Assembly: GCF_021404305.1 (NCBI RefSeq)
Contig: NZ_JABFTX010000003.1
Span: 62,001 to 126,000, forward strand
DNA: 64,000 nucleotides
Direction of reading: 5' to 3'
Source of the DNA: Billgrantia ethanolica
GTDB lineage: Bacteria > Pseudomonadota > Gammaproteobacteria > Pseudomonadales > Halomonadaceae
Every line of letters begins with the position of its first letter. Position 1 is the stretch's first letter. The position numbers and the translations under genes were made by a program. This document shows, piece after piece, positions 22,283-32,225 of this stretch. The notes beneath the pieces are model-generated. The model made no database searches, had not been told where the DNA came from, and was given only the letters and a program-made list of their open reading frames with translations.

Positions 22283-24964
22283 TCAGCCCGCCACGTCCAG
22301 CACTTCGACCAGCCGCTCGCGCAGGCGCTGCTGGCGCTCGGGGTCGGTCAGCGGTGCGCCCGACTTGTCGGTGATGAAGAAGACGTCCTCCACCCGCTCG
22401 CCCAGGGTGGCGATCTTGGCCGCCGAAAGCGAGATGTCCTGCTCCATGAAGATGCGCCCGACCCGGGCCAGCAGGCCGGGGCGGTCCGGGGCGGTCAGCT
22501 CCAGCAGGGTGCGCTCGTTGGCCGGGTCCTGTTCGATCAGCACCTCGGTGGGCACCTTGAAGTGGCGCAGCTGGCGCGGCGTATGGCGAGTGACGATCTG
22601 CGGGTAATCGTCAGGGTCGTCGAGCTCCTCGACCAGGTGCGCGCGGATCTCCTCGATGCGTCCCGGGTCTCGAATGGCTCGCCCCAGATCGTCGAGCACG
22701 ATGAAGGTGTTGAGCGTCCAGTCGTTGCTCGAGGTGGCGATGCGGGCATCGTGGATCGACAGCCCGAGCTGCTCCATGGCGGCGGCAGTGGCGGCGAACA
22801 GGTCGTCCACCGAGCGGGTGTGGATGAACACCTTGGTACCGCCGTCGGACATGTCGTCTGTGGGGGCGCTGATCAGGATCAGCGGCAGCTCGGAGCCGCC
22901 ATGGGCGAGAATGCCCATGGTCTGCCACACGATCTCGCTGGGGGCGTATTGCAGGAAGTACTCCTCGCCGAGCAGTTCCCACAGGCGCTCGACCCGTTCC
23001 AGGTCGGCGCCCACGGCCGCCAGCAGCGAGCGCGCCTCATTGCGCGTCTCGGCGACCCACTCTTCTCGGTCGAGGGGATTGTCCAGACCGCGGCGCAGGG
23101 CGCGCTTGGTCTCGGCGTGGAGCTGGCGCAGCAGCGAGGCTCGCCAGCCGTTCCACAGCGTCGGATTGGTGGCGTTGATGTCGGCCACCGTCAGCACGTA
23201 GAGATAGTCCAGGCGGGTCTCGTCGCCCACGTGGGCGGCGAATTCGCGGATCACGTCGGGGTCGGTGATGTCGCGCTTCTGGGCCACCATCGACATCACC
23301 AGATGATTCTCCACCAGCCAGCTGACCAGCCGCGTGTCGCGGCTCGACAGGCCGTGACGCTCGGCGAAGCGCTCTACGTCTTGAGCGCCGAGAATCGAGT
23401 GGTCGCCGCCGCGGCCCTTGCCGATGTCATGATAGAGCCCGGCGATCCACAGCAGCTCCAGCTTGGGCAGCTGGTGCACTAGTTCCGCGACCACCGGGAA
23501 CTCCTCGCGGGCCTCGGGCTTGCGGAACTGGTGAATGAACTTGAGCAGGCGCAGGGTATGGGCATCCACCGTATAGATGTGGAACAGGTCGTGCTGCATC
23601 AGCCCTACCGCCTGGCCGAATTCCGGCAGGTACTTGCCGAGTACGCCGTAGCGGTTCATGCGCCTAAGCTGACGCGCCACGTTGCCGCTCGAGCACAGCA
23701 GCGACATGAACAGGTGCTGGTGCTGGGCGTCGTCGCGGTAGAGGTCGTCAATGAGATGACGGTTGTCGCGAATCAAGCGGATGGTGTCGGCGCGGACGCC
23801 CTCGATCTCGGGATGCTCCGCCATCAGCAGGAACAGCTCCAGCAGCGCGTAGGGGTGCTCGCGGAAGACCGAGCGATGACGCGCCTTGATGTAGCTGCCT
23901 TCGATCACGAAGCGCTCGTTGAGGTCGGTGATCTCGAGCTTTTCGCCGCCGCGCAGAATGGCCTCGTCGAAGTGCTGCAGCAGCATGTCGTTGAGCCCCG
24001 CTAGCGCCGTGACGTGGCGGTAGTAGCGCTTCATGAACTGCTCGACGGCCAGGCGCTCGGGGGTGTCGCGAAAGCCGAACAGCTCGGCGATGGTGCGCTG
24101 GTGGTCGAACAGCAGGCGATCCTCGGCGCGCCCGGTGAGCATGTGCAGGGCATAGCGCACCTGCCACAGGAAGGCCCGACCTTGGCTCAGGATGTGCAGC
24201 TCGGCGTCGTTCATGAAGCCGTTCGCCACCAGGTCGCCGTAGCGCTGGCTGCCGAAGTGGCGCTTGGCCACCCAGCCGATCATCTGGATGTCGCGCAGGC
24301 CACCCGGCGAACTCTTGATGTTGGGCTCGAGGTGGTATTCGGAGTTGTTGAAGCGGTGATGACGGGTGATCTGCTCCTGCCACTTGGCTTCGAAGAAGCG
24401 GTCGGCGGGCCACATGCGCTCGGGGGCGATGCGCGCCTTCATTGCCTCGCGCAGCGACTCGGGGCCGGCCAGGGTGCGCGACTCCATCAGGTTGGTGATG
24501 ATGGTGATGTCGGCGCCGGCCTCGCGTTCGCAGTCGGAGAGAGAGCGCACGCTGTGGCCGATCTCCAGGCCGATGTCCCACAGCAGAGTGATGAAGGCGG
24601 TGAGCGGCTCGCGATAGGGCGAGTCGTCATCGTCCGCTAGTAACAGCATCAGGTCGATGTCGGAGCGGGGGTGGAGTTCGCCGCGTCCGTAGCCGCCCAC
24701 GGCGAGCAGCGCCACGCCGTCGTCGGGCCACTCCTGCAGCGACCACGCCACGCCTAGCAGCTGGTCGAGGCACCAGGCGCGACCGTGCACCAGGTCGCGA
24801 ATATCGGCCCCGGCGTGAAAGCGCTCGTCCAGGCGCTGCTGAATGTCGCGCAGCGCCGCCTTGAACGGCGCTATCGGCGAGCGGGTGCCGGCGAGCTCGC
24901 TGCGGAAGGTGGCAGCATCGAACAGCGTCTCATCGGGAACGAAACGGTAGTGGTGCAGCAGCAT
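22283..24964 (-). CDS. glnD: Bifunctional uridylyltransferase/uridylyl-removing enzyme (PII sensor)
   Basis: Senses glutamine and adds or removes UMP on PII proteins, controlling glutamine synthetase and nitrogen genes. The 893-residue protein has the nucleotidyltransferase motif GGYGRGELHPRSDIDLMLL near residue 80, the HD domain (LYHDIGKGRGGDHS) near 500, and two C-terminal ACT domains (from about 690). The chosen ATG opens MLLHHYRF and fits the family; the frame extends upstream only by running out of frame with map. It is 11 bp downstream of map, as in many gammaproteobacteria. Confidence 0.96.
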   Translation of the reverse strand: MLLHHYRFVPDETLFDAATFRSELAGTRSPIAPFKAALRDIQQRLDERFHAGADIRDLVHGRAWCLDQLLGVAWSLQEWPDDGVALLAVGGYGRGELHPRSDIDLMLLLADDDDSPYREPLTAFITLLWDIGLEIGHSVRSLSDCEREAGADITIITNLMESRTLAGPESLREAMKARIAPERMWPADRFFEAKWQEQITRHHRFNNSEYHLEPNIKSSPGGLRDIQMIGWVAKRHFGSQRYGDLVANGFMNDAELHILSQGRAFLWQVRYALHMLTGRAEDRLLFDHQRTIAELFGFRDTPERLAVEQFMKRYYRHVTALAGLNDMLLQHFDEAILRGGEKLEITDLNERFVIEGSYIKARHRSVFREHPYALLELFLLMAEHPEIEGVRADTIRLIRDNRHLIDDLYRDDAQHQHLFMSLLCSSGNVARQLRRMNRYGVLGKYLPEFGQAVGLMQHDLFHIYTVDAHTLRLLKFIHQFRKPEAREEFPVVAELVHQLPKLELLWIAGLYHDIGKGRGGDHSILGAQDVERFAERHGLSSRDTRLVSWLVENHLVMSMVAQKRDITDPDVIREFAAHVGDETRLDYLYVLTVADINATNPTLWNGWRASLLRQLHAETKRALRRGLDNPLDREEWVAETRNEARSLLAAVGADLERVERLWELLGEEYFLQYAPSEIVWQTMGILAHGGSELPLILISAPTDDMSDGGTKVFIHTRSVDDLFAATAAAMEQLGLSIHDARIATSSNDWTLNTFIVLDDLGRAIRDPGRIEEIRAHLVEELDDPDDYPQIVTRHTPRQLRHFKVPTEVLIEQDPANERTLLELTAPDRPGLLARVGRIFMEQDISLSAAKIATLGERVEDVFFITDKSGAPLTDPERQQRLRERLVEVLDVAG

Positions 24965-24975
24965 GTTGGCTCGAC

Positions 24976-25767
24976 TCAGTGGTCGAGGAAGGAGAAATCT
25001 TCCTCGTGGCGCGCCGTGAGCACCTCGACGCCGGTGTCGGTGACCAGCAGGGTGTGTTCCCACTGTGCGGACAGGCTCTTGTCCCGGGTCACCGCGGTCC
25101 AGCCGTCGCGCAGCACCTTGGTCTGGTGCCCGCCGACGTTGATCATCGGCTCGATGGTGAAGCACATGCCGGCGGCCAGGGTGGCGTCGGCCTCGGGCGC
25201 GTAGCCATCATAATGCAGCACCTGGGGGTCTTCGTGGAAGGTGGCGCCGATGCCGTGGCCGCAGAAGTCGCGCACCACCGAGTAGCCGTTGGCCTCGGCA
25301 TGGCCCTGGATAGCGCGGGCCAGCTCGGAAAGGCGCACGCCCGGCCGCACCAGGGCGATGCTCCTGTAGAGGCACTCCTGGGTCACCCGGCACAGCCGTT
25401 CACCCTGGATGTTCTCGCCGACGATGAACATCACGCTGGTGTCGCCGTGGTAGCCGTCTGCGGTCTTCACGGTGACATCGACGTTCATGATGTCGCCCTT
25501 CTTCAGCTTCTTGTCCGGATCGGGAATGCCGTGGCAGACCACGTGGTTGAGCGAGGTGCAGATCGACTTGGGAAAGCCGTGATAGTTGAGCGGTGCCGGA
25601 GTGGAGCCCAGTTCGTTGACGATGTAGTCGTGGCACAGGCGATCCAGCTCGCCGGTGGTCACGCCGGCCTGGACGTGGGGGGCGATCATCTCCAGCACGC
25701 TGGCGGCCTGGCGACCGGCCTCGCGCATCTTCTCGATCTCGTCGGGCGTCTTGATGGCTATGTTCAT
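24976..25767 (-). CDS. map: Methionine aminopeptidase, type I
   Basis: Removes the initiator Met from nascent proteins. The 263-residue protein has the five metal ligands of the family: Asp in NVDVTVKTADGYHGDTS near residues 97-108 (two Asp), His in GHGIGATFHEDP near 171, and two Glu (TIEPMI near 204 and WEHTLLV near 235). Divergent from rpsB with a 322-bp gap, the usual arrangement in proteobacteria. Confidence 0.97.
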   Translation of the reverse strand: MNIAIKTPDEIEKMREAGRQAASVLEMIAPHVQAGVTTGELDRLCHDYIVNELGSTPAPLNYHGFPKSICTSLNHVVCHGIPDPDKKLKKGDIMNVDVTVKTADGYHGDTSVMFIVGENIQGERLCRVTQECLYRSIALVRPGVRLSELARAIQGHAEANGYSVVRDFCGHGIGATFHEDPQVLHYDGYAPEADATLAAGMCFTIEPMINVGGHQTKVLRDGWTAVTRDKSLSAQWEHTLLVTDTGVEVLTARHEEDFSFLDH

Positions 25768-25826
25768 GGAGTCTCGTATCAGAGGAATGGCAGTGCCGGC
25801 AGCATGGGGTAAGGGCGGCGGGCGAC

Positions 25827-25855
25827 TTCATCTCGTGGATGAACTATGGTATAAA
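25827..25855 (+). promoter_or_regulatory. Candidate sigma-70 promoter for rpsB-tsf
   Basis: TTCATC at 25827-25832 and TATAAA at 25850-25855 with 17-bp spacing, preceding GC-rich sequence (GCCGCGCGC) typical of ribosomal-protein start sites. It would give a leader of about 228 bases before rpsB. Called by eye. Confidence 0.5.
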
Positions 25856-25861
25856 GCCGCG

Positions 25862-26089
25862 CGCTTTCCTGCAATCGTCGGGGTCCAGGCCGAACGGCCG
25901 GCCGGCGAGGCAGCGACGGCGTCGGCGGCGAATCGCTCAGCGCTTGGCGCTGCGCGACTCGAGCCGTTAACTCAACAGCCTTGAAAACACACACGTACCG
26001 GCACATGGTCCCGGGTGCTGCCGCGGTTCTTCCCGGCGGTCGGATCCATGGGGTGCGTGGAGGCCTAACCCGATTTTCAGGAGTCATCC
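25862..26089 (+). promoter_or_regulatory. Long 5' leader of rpsB, probable S2 autoregulatory RNA
   Basis: The 228-base stretch from the likely start site to rpsB has no ORF of note. Its distal part (about 26005-26089) shows paired GC-rich segments (TCCCGG, CCGCGG, CCCGGCGG), then GCGTGGAGG and a strong CAGGAG ribosome site. In gammaproteobacteria the rpsB leader is a conserved RNA element through which S2 represses its own operon. Position and general form fit; homology to that element was not tested. Confidence 0.45.
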
Positions 26090-26836
26090 ATGGCACACGT
26101 CAACATGCGTGACCTGCTCAAGGCAGGCGCACACTTCGGTCACCAGACCCGTTACTGGAACCCGAAGATGGGCAAGTTCATCTTCGGCGCGCGTAACAAG
26201 ATCCACATCATCAACCTCGAGCACACCCTGCCGGCCCTCAACGAGGTGATCGACGTGGTCGAGAAGATGGCCGCTTCCAACAACAAGATCCTGTTCGTCG
26301 GCACCAAGCGCAGCGCGAGCAAGATCATCAAGGAAGAAGCCAACCGCGTCGGCATGCCGTTCGTCAACCACCGCTGGCTCGGTGGCATGCTGACCAACTA
26401 CAAGACCATCCGGCAGTCGATCAAGCGTCTGCGCGACCTCGAGACCATGCGCGAGGACGGCACCTTCGACAAGCTGACCAAGAAAGAGGTCCTGATGGCA
26501 ACTCGCGAGCAGGACAAGCTCGAGCGTTCCATCGGCGGTATCAAGGAGATGGGTGGTCTGCCCGACGCGCTGTTCGTGATCGACGTCGACCACGAGCGCA
26601 TCGCCATCAACGAGGCGAACAAGCTCGGTATCCCGGTCATCGGCGTGGTGGACACCAACTCCGATCCGGACGGCGTCGACTACGTGATTCCCGGCAACGA
26701 TGACTCCATCCGCGCCATCCAGATCTACGTCAAGGCGATTGCCGACGCCTGCGCGCGTGCGAAGGAAGGTCGTCCCGACGAGTTCGTCGAGGTCACCGAG
26801 GGTGAAAGCGGCGACGCTACTGCCGCCGCCGAGTAA
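26090..26836 (+). CDS. rpsB: 30S ribosomal protein S2
   Basis: Structural protein of the small subunit, binding near S1. The 248-residue product begins [20 protein letters not shown] and contains the family signatures [19 protein letters not shown] and [26 protein letters not shown] lies eight bases upstream of the ATG. tsf follows on the same transcript, the near-universal arrangement. Confidence 0.98.
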   Translation: MAHVNMRDLLKAGAHFGHQTRYWNPKMGKFIFGARNKIHIINLEHTLPALNEVIDVVEKMAASNNKILFVGTKRSASKIIKEEANRVGMPFVNHRWLGGMLTNYKTIRQSIKRLRDLETMREDGTFDKLTKKEVLMATREQDKLERSIGGIKEMGGLPDALFVIDVDHERIAINEANKLGIPVIGVVDTNSDPDGVDYVIPGNDDSIRAIQIYVKAIADACARAKEGRPDEFVEVTEGESGDATAAAE

Positions 26837-26848
26837 CGGCGCGTCGCT

Positions 26849-26948
26849 CGAGCCGGCCGTGCCGGCTCGGCAGGGCGGTCGCCCAGTGCGACTGCCCGCA
26901 ACCGTTCCGCCACGGCGGAGCGAGTGTTCACCGGGCCTTCGGGCCCGG
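26849..26948 (+). promoter_or_regulatory. Series of hairpins in the rpsB-tsf spacer
   Basis: The 175-base spacer has three stems: CGAGCCGGC/GCCGGCTCG (26849-26869, 9 bp), an imperfect GGGCGGTCGC/GCGACTGCCC (about 26874-26898), and CCGGGCC-TTCG-GGCCCGG (26931-26948), whose UUCG tetraloop closed by C-G is unusually stable. No U-run follows the last one, so it may be an attenuator or RNA-processing site setting the rpsB:tsf ratio. Confidence 0.5.
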
Positions 26949-27011
26949 CGCCCTTATTCCCAGGTCGAACCTGGATCAACCCGGGTTCCACTTACCAAGA
27001 GGTGAATTACC

Positions 27012-27881
27012 ATGGCAGCGATCAGCGCTTCCCAGGTCAAGGAGCTGCGCGAGCGTACCGGGCTCGGCATGATGGAGTGCAAGAAGGCACTCACCGAAGC
27101 GGATGGTGACATCGAACTCGCCATCGAGAACCTGCGCAAGAGCTCCGGCCTGAAGGCCGCCAAGAAGGCCGGCCGTACCGCCGCCGAAGGCACCGTGGTG
27201 ACCCGCGTCGCCGCAGACGGCAGCTATGGCGTGGTGGTCGAGATCAACTCCGAGACCGACTTCGTCGCCCGCGACGACAACTTCAAGGCCTTCGCCGACA
27301 AGGTCGCCGACGCCTTCTTCGCCGCCAAGAGCGAGGACGTGGCTGCCGTGACGGCTGGTGAACTCGAGACTGCTCGCGAGCAGCTGGTGCAGAAGATCGG
27401 TGAGAACATCGGCGTGCGTCGCTGCGCCGTCGTCGAGGCGCCGGCAGGTGCGCTGGTGGGCGAATACGTCCACGGCGGCCGCATCGGCGTGCTCACCGTG
27501 CTCAAGGGCGGTAACAGCGAAGTGGCCAAGGACGTCGCCATGCACGTGGCCGCGATCAATCCGGCCGTGGCGCTGCCCGAGGACATGCCTCAGGAGCAGC
27601 TCGACAAGGAGAAGGCGATCATCCTGGCTCAGCCCGACATGGCCGGCAAGCCCGAGCAGATCGCCGAGAAGATGGTCGAAGGCCGCCTGAAGAAGTACCT
27701 GGCCGAGAACAGCCTGACCGAGCAGCCCTTCGTCAAGGATCCGAACCAGTCCGTGGCCGAGTTCGTCAAGGCTGCCGGCGGTGAGGTGCTTGGCTTCACC
27801 CGCTTCGAAGTGGGCGAGGGCATCGAGAAGGAAGAGGTCGACTTCGCCAAGGAAGTCATGGAACAGGCTGGCCGTCGCTAA
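27012..27881 (+). CDS. tsf: Elongation factor Ts
   Basis: Nucleotide exchange factor for EF-Tu. In this 289-residue protein the N-terminal UBA-like motif [15 protein letters not shown] (about residues 11-25) and the second signature [18 protein letters not shown] near 75 contact EF-Tu; Asp-Phe of TDFVA is the key switch. AGAGGTG lies upstream of the ATG. It is followed by a hairpin terminator, then pyrH. Confidence 0.98.
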   Translation: MAAISASQVKELRERTGLGMMECKKALTEADGDIELAIENLRKSSGLKAAKKAGRTAAEGTVVTRVAADGSYGVVVEINSETDFVARDDNFKAFADKVADAFFAAKSEDVAAVTAGELETAREQLVQKIGENIGVRRCAVVEAPAGALVGEYVHGGRIGVLTVLKGGNSEVAKDVAMHVAAINPAVALPEDMPQEQLDKEKAIILAQPDMAGKPEQIAEKMVEGRLKKYLAENSLTEQPFVKDPNQSVAEFVKAAGGEVLGFTRFEVGEGIEKEEVDFAKEVMEQAGRR

Positions 27882-27905
27882 GGTCAGAGGTTCCAGCTCG
27901 AGAAC

Positions 27906-27927
27906 GGCGTGCGCGAGAGCGCACGCC
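27906..27927 (+). terminator. Terminator hairpin after tsf
   Basis: GGCGTGCGC and GCGCACGCC make a 9-bp perfect stem around the GAGA loop, followed by TTCTCG. It starts 24 bases after the tsf stop and separates rpsB-tsf from pyrH-frr. Confidence 0.65.
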
Positions 27928-27996
27928 TTCTCGTATCCGGCCCCCGCGCCGGACGTAGTAGAGTAGCTTCATCCCCTTGACGCCAGGAGAGACGCC

Positions 27997-28758
27997 ATGC
28001 CCACATCCGATAACGTCGATAACCCCGCCAAGCCCCGTAGCGACAAGTCGAAGTACAAGCGCATTCTGCTCAAGCTCTCCGGCGAAGCCCTGATGGGCGA
28101 GCACGACTTCGGCATCGATCCGCAGGTGCTCGATCGTATGGCGCTGGAGATCGGCCAACTTGTGGGTATCGGCGTACAGGTCGGTATCGTCATCGGCGGC
28201 GGCAACCTGTTCCGCGGCGCGGCGCTCAACGCGGCGGGCATGGACCGGGTCACCGGCGATCACATGGGCATGCTGGCCACGGTGATGAATGCCCTGGCCA
28301 TGCGCGACGCGCTGGAGCGTTCCAACATCCGCTCGCGGGTGATGTCGGCCATCCCCATGAGTGGCGTGGTCGAGCACTACGACCGCCGTACGGCGATTCG
28401 CTACCTCACCTCCGGCGACGTGGTATTGTTCTCCGCCGGTACCGGCAATCCTTTCTTCACCACCGACTCCGCCGCCTGTCTGCGCGGCATCGAGATCGAT
28501 GCCAACGTGGTGGTCAAGGCCACCAAGGTGGATGGGGTCTACGACAAGGATCCGGTCAAGTACGCCGATGCGGTCAAGTACGATCATCTGAGCTACGATG
28601 ATGCGCTCGATCAGAAGCTCGGTATCATGGATTTGACCGCTATCTGCCTGGTGCGGGACCATGACATGCCGGTTCGCGTATTCAACATGAACAAGCCGGG
28701 CGCCCTGCTGAATCTGGTGGTGGGCGGCAAGGAAGGCACGCTGATAGACAGAGGTTGA
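27997..28758 (+). CDS. pyrH: Uridylate kinase
   Basis: Phosphorylates UMP to UDP with ATP; a hexameric amino-acid-kinase-fold enzyme. [13 protein letters not shown] near residue 22 is the phosphate loop; [12 protein letters not shown] near 63 and the UMP-binding [13 protein letters not shown] near 150 are typical. The first 18 residues are a charged extension before the fold. The ATG follows GGAGA. frr begins four bases after its stop. Confidence 0.97.
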   Translation: MPTSDNVDNPAKPRSDKSKYKRILLKLSGEALMGEHDFGIDPQVLDRMALEIGQLVGIGVQVGIVIGGGNLFRGAALNAAGMDRVTGDHMGMLATVMNALAMRDALERSNIRSRVMSAIPMSGVVEHYDRRTAIRYLTSGDVVLFSAGTGNPFFTTDSAACLRGIEIDANVVVKATKVDGVYDKDPVKYADAVKYDHLSYDDALDQKLGIMDLTAICLVRDHDMPVRVFNMNKPGALLNLVVGGKEGTLIDRG

Positions 28759-28762
28759 CACC

Positions 28763-29320
28763 GTGATCAATGACATCCAGAAAGATGCAGAAAGTCGCAT
28801 GAAGAAGAGCCTCGACGCCCTTCATGCCAACTTCAACAAGATCCGTACCGGGCGTGCTCACTCCAGCATCCTCGATTCGGTCACCGTGGACTACTACGGC
28901 AGTCAGGTGCCGCTCAACCAGGTCGCGTCGGTGAACATCGAAGATGCCCGCACCCTCTCCGTGGTGCCCTGGGAGCAGAACATGGTGCCCAAGATCGAGA
29001 AGGCGATCATGACCTCCGATCTGGGCCTCAACCCGTCTAGCGCCGGCAACGTGATCCGCGTGCCGATGCCGATGCTCACCGAAGAGACCCGCAAAGGCTA
29101 TATCAAGCAGGCTCGCTCCGAGGCCGAGAATGCCCGCGTGGCGGTGCGCAACGTGCGTCGCGATGCCAATAACGACATCAAGGCCCTGCTCAAGGAGAAG
29201 GAGATCTCCGAGGACGAGCAGCATCGTGCCGAAGACGCGATCCAGAAGCTGACCGACAAGTACATCGGCGAGATCGACAAGCAGCTCGAAGTGAAGGAAC
29301 ACGACCTGATGCAGGTCTGA
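28763..29320 (+). CDS. frr: Ribosome recycling factor
   Basis: Splits post-termination ribosomes together with EF-G. The 185-residue protein is a tRNA-shaped two-domain molecule; [15 protein letters not shown] near residues 24-38 and the long C-terminal helices ([19 protein letters not shown] near 110) are family signatures. It starts with GTG; GAGG lies seven bases upstream. It directly follows pyrH, a widely conserved pair. Confidence 0.97.
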   Translation: MINDIQKDAESRMKKSLDALHANFNKIRTGRAHSSILDSVTVDYYGSQVPLNQVASVNIEDARTLSVVPWEQNMVPKIEKAIMTSDLGLNPSSAGNVIRVPMPMLTEETRKGYIKQARSEAENARVAVRNVRRDANNDIKALLKEKEISEDEQHRAEDAIQKLTDKYIGEIDKQLEVKEHDLMQV

Positions 29321-29378
29321 GCAGCGCCGGGTGGCACGACCAGGCCACCCGGACCTCCCACCGCTATTGCGAGACATC

Positions 29379-30155
29379 ATGACGTCAGCGCAGACCTCTG
29401 CATCGAAGATGCCACCGAAGCCCCCCGGCGACGGCCTGCCGCGCCATGTGGCAATCATCATGGACGGCAACAACCGTTGGGCACGTGCGCGAGGGCTCTC
29501 CGGCATCCGCGGCCATCATGCTGGCGTCGAGGCCGTGCGGGCGGTGATCCGACGCGCCGCCGAGCGTGGCATCGAGACCCTGACGATGTTCGCCTTCTCC
29601 AGCGAGAACTGGCGTCGCCCCGAGGCTGAAGTGAGCGCTTTGATGGAGCTTTTTCTGATCGCGCTCAAGCGCGAAGTGAAGAAACTCCACAAGAACGGCA
29701 TCCGACTCTCGGTGATCGGCGATCGCACGGCCTTCTCCAGCTCGATCCAGAAGTATATCGACAAGGCCGAGGCGCTGACCCGCGACAACCAGCGCATGCA
29801 TCTGGTGATCGCGGCCAACTATGGCGGCCGCTGGGATATCGCCAGGGCGTCGCGCCGCCTGGCCGAACGTGCTGCGGCCGGGGAGCTGGATCCGGCCACG
29901 GTCGATGAGTACGCCGTCCAGAGCGAGCTTTGCCTGGCCGATGAGGCGCCGGTAGATCTGTGCATCCGCACCAGCGGCGAACAGCGCATCTCCAACTTCC
30001 TGCTGTGGCAGATGGCCTATGCCGAGCTCTATTTCACCCCGCTGCTGTGGCCCGATTTCGATGGCGCTGCCTTCGACCTGGCAGTGGACGACTTCCGCCG
30101 ACGGCAGCGCCGCTTCGGTATGACTGACGAACAGATCGAGGCTGAAGGTGCTTAG
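29379..30155 (+). CDS. uppS: Undecaprenyl diphosphate synthase
   Basis: cis-Prenyltransferase making the C55 carrier for peptidoglycan and O-antigen. In the 258-residue protein HVAIIMDGNNRWARARG (about residues 21-37) holds the catalytic Asp and the phosphate-binding Arg residues; FAFSSENWRRPEAEV near 80 and DLCIRTSGEQRISNFLLWQ near 195 complete the family pattern. The start is the first ATG after the previous terminator-free gap and precedes a short proline-rich tail. cdsA overlaps its end by eight bases. Confidence 0.96.
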   Translation: MTSAQTSASKMPPKPPGDGLPRHVAIIMDGNNRWARARGLSGIRGHHAGVEAVRAVIRRAAERGIETLTMFAFSSENWRRPEAEVSALMELFLIALKREVKKLHKNGIRLSVIGDRTAFSSSIQKYIDKAEALTRDNQRMHLVIAANYGGRWDIARASRRLAERAAAGELDPATVDEYAVQSELCLADEAPVDLCIRTSGEQRISNFLLWQMAYAELYFTPLLWPDFDGAAFDLAVDDFRRRQRRFGMTDEQIEAEGA

Positions 30156-30948
30156 ACAGCGAGTCATTACGGCGGCGTGGCTGGCGCCGCTGATGCTGGC
30201 CGGCCTGTTCGGCCTTTCGGGCGGTGCCTTTGCCCTCTTCACGGGCGGCATCGTGCTACTGGCCACCTGGGAGTGGACCAATCTGGCCGGGGTGAGCGAA
30301 ACGCTTCGGCGGCTGGCCCTGGTCGCAGGCATGGCGCTGCTGATGCTCGTGCTGTGGGCTGCAGGTATCGCGCTGTCGGTCGGGCTCCTGTGGCTGGCCG
30401 TGGCAGGCTGGCTGGTCAATCTCTACTGGATCGTTCAATACCCTGCGCGTAGCGAGCAGTGGCAGTCCATGGCCATGCGCCTGAGCATGGGGCTGTGGGT
30501 ACTGCTGCCAACCTGGGTCGGCTTCAACGTGCTGCGCGATACCGGCGCCATCTGGCTGCTCTATGTGCTGCTGCTGGTGTGGGGGGCCGATATCGGTGCC
30601 TATTTCAGCGGTCGTGCCTGGGGCAGGCGCAAGCTGGCGCCGGCGGTCAGCCCGGGGAAATCCTGGGAAGGCGTGGCCGGCGGGCTGGCGGTGACGCTGG
30701 TGTTGGCGCTGGTGTTTGCCACTTGGCAGGGGCTGGGTGCGGCGGCCGGCCTGGGGCTGGTCGTGGTCACGGCGATCGTGACGCTGGTCTCGGTGATGGG
30801 TGACCTGTTCGAGAGCATGCTCAAGCGCTTCCGCGGCATCAAGGACTCCAGCAACCTGCTGCCGGGCCACGGCGGCGTGCTCGACCGCATCGACAGTCTG
30901 ACCGCCGCGGTGCCGCTGTTCGCGCTGCTTTCGCTCGGGGTTCTTTAG
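30148..30948 (+). CDS. cdsA: Phosphatidate cytidylyltransferase
   Basis: Makes CDP-diacylglycerol from phosphatidate and CTP at the inner membrane, the branch point to all phospholipids. The 266-residue protein has about seven hydrophobic spans and ends with the CDS signature [19 protein letters not shown] near residue 231-249, including the paired Asp that bind metal. It starts with GTG inside the end of uppS, so translation is coupled. Confidence 0.95.
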   Translation: MLRQRVITAAWLAPLMLAGLFGLSGGAFALFTGGIVLLATWEWTNLAGVSETLRRLALVAGMALLMLVLWAAGIALSVGLLWLAVAGWLVNLYWIVQYPARSEQWQSMAMRLSMGLWVLLPTWVGFNVLRDTGAIWLLYVLLLVWGADIGAYFSGRAWGRRKLAPAVSPGKSWEGVAGGLAVTLVLALVFATWQGLGAAAGLGLVVVTAIVTLVSVMGDLFESMLKRFRGIKDSSNLLPGHGGVLDRIDSLTAAVPLFALLSLGVL

Positions 30949-30964
30949 CGTGGAGCGCCGTGAG

Positions 30965-32158
30965 ATGAGCGACTCCCGCCGGCAGCAGGGCGTGACGGTG
31001 CTGGGGGCGACCGGCTCCATCGGCACCAGCACGCTGGACGTGATCGCCCGCCACCCCGAACGTTACCGGGTGCATGCGCTGACTGCCCACCGCTCGCGCG
31101 AGGCGCTGCTGGCTCAGTGTCAGCGCCATCGGCCCAGCCTGGCCGTGCTCGACGACGAGCGCGACGCCGCCTGGCTGCGCGAGCGCCTGCTGCAGGCGGG
31201 TCTGGCCACCGAGGTGCGAGCCGGCCAGCAGGCGCTCAGCGAGGTGGCCAGCGACGCCGAGGCGGACGTGGTGATGGCGGCCATCGTCGGTGCCGCGGGG
31301 TTGTTGCCGACGCTTGCCGCGGTGCGTGCCGGCAAGCGTGTGCTGCTGGCCAACAAGGAGGCCCTGGTGATGTCCGGGGCGCTGTTCATGGATGCCGTAT
31401 CGCGCCATGGCGCCACGCTGCTGCCGATCGATTCCGAACATAATGCCATCTACCAGTGTCTACCACCCGAGCACCGTGGCGGCCTGGCGCGTCACGGCGT
31501 GACGCAGCTGCTGCTGACGGCTTCGGGAGGCCCGTTTCGCGGCTGGTCGCGGGAGCGCCTGGCAGCGGTGACGCCGGCGCAGGCCTGCGCTCATCCCAAC
31601 TGGTCGATGGGGCGCAAGATCTCGGTGGATAGCGCCACCCTGATGAACAAGGGGCTGGAGCTGATCGAGGCCTGCTGGCTGTTCGATGCCCGGCCGGAGC
31701 AGGTGCAGGTGGTAGTGCATCCGCAGAGCGTGATTCACTCCATGGCCGCCTACAGCGACGGTTCGGTGCTGGCGCAGCTCGGCAATCCGGACATGCGCAC
31801 GCCGATCGCCTATGGCCTGGCCTGGCCGGAGCGGATCGACGCCGGCGTCGAGGCGCTGGATCTTTTCCAGATCGCCCGGCTCGATTTCGAGGCGCCCGAC
31901 GAGACGGCTTTTCCCTGCCTGCGGCTGGCCCGCGAGGCAATGCGGGAGGGCGGTACGGCACCGGCAATCCTCAACGGCGCCAACGAGGTGGCCGTCGACG
32001 CTTTCCTGGCGGGGCGCTTGAGCTTTCCGGGAATCGGTGAGCTGGTGGGCGAGGTTCTCACGGCACTGCCGGCGGAGCGTGGCGACGACCTGGAAACCGT
32101 GCTCGGTGCCGACGCCCGGGCGCGGCAGGCGGCGCACACTTGGCTGGAGCGGGGCTGA
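30965..32158 (+). CDS. dxr: 1-deoxy-D-xylulose-5-phosphate reductoisomerase
   Basis: Second step of the MEP isoprenoid pathway: DXP to MEP with NADPH. The NADPH motif [11 protein letters not shown] is near residue 9-19; the substrate and metal region includes [12 protein letters not shown] near 155 and [17 protein letters not shown] near 220. The 397-residue length matches E. coli (398). The ATG has a GGAG nine bases upstream; a GTG at 30950 would add five residues. It supplies the precursor used by uppS two genes upstream. Confidence 0.96.
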   Translation: MSDSRRQQGVTVLGATGSIGTSTLDVIARHPERYRVHALTAHRSREALLAQCQRHRPSLAVLDDERDAAWLRERLLQAGLATEVRAGQQALSEVASDAEADVVMAAIVGAAGLLPTLAAVRAGKRVLLANKEALVMSGALFMDAVSRHGATLLPIDSEHNAIYQCLPPEHRGGLARHGVTQLLLTASGGPFRGWSRERLAAVTPAQACAHPNWSMGRKISVDSATLMNKGLELIEACWLFDARPEQVQVVVHPQSVIHSMAAYSDGSVLAQLGNPDMRTPIAYGLAWPERIDAGVEALDLFQIARLDFEAPDETAFPCLRLAREAMREGGTAPAILNGANEVAVDAFLAGRLSFPGIGELVGEVLTALPAERGDDLETVLGADARARQAAHTWLERG

Positions 32159-32225
32159 ATCGGGGTTGAAGAGAGGCTGAGCCGCTTTTCGCCGACGACG
32201 TAGTAGTCATTTCAAGGAGGCTGTA

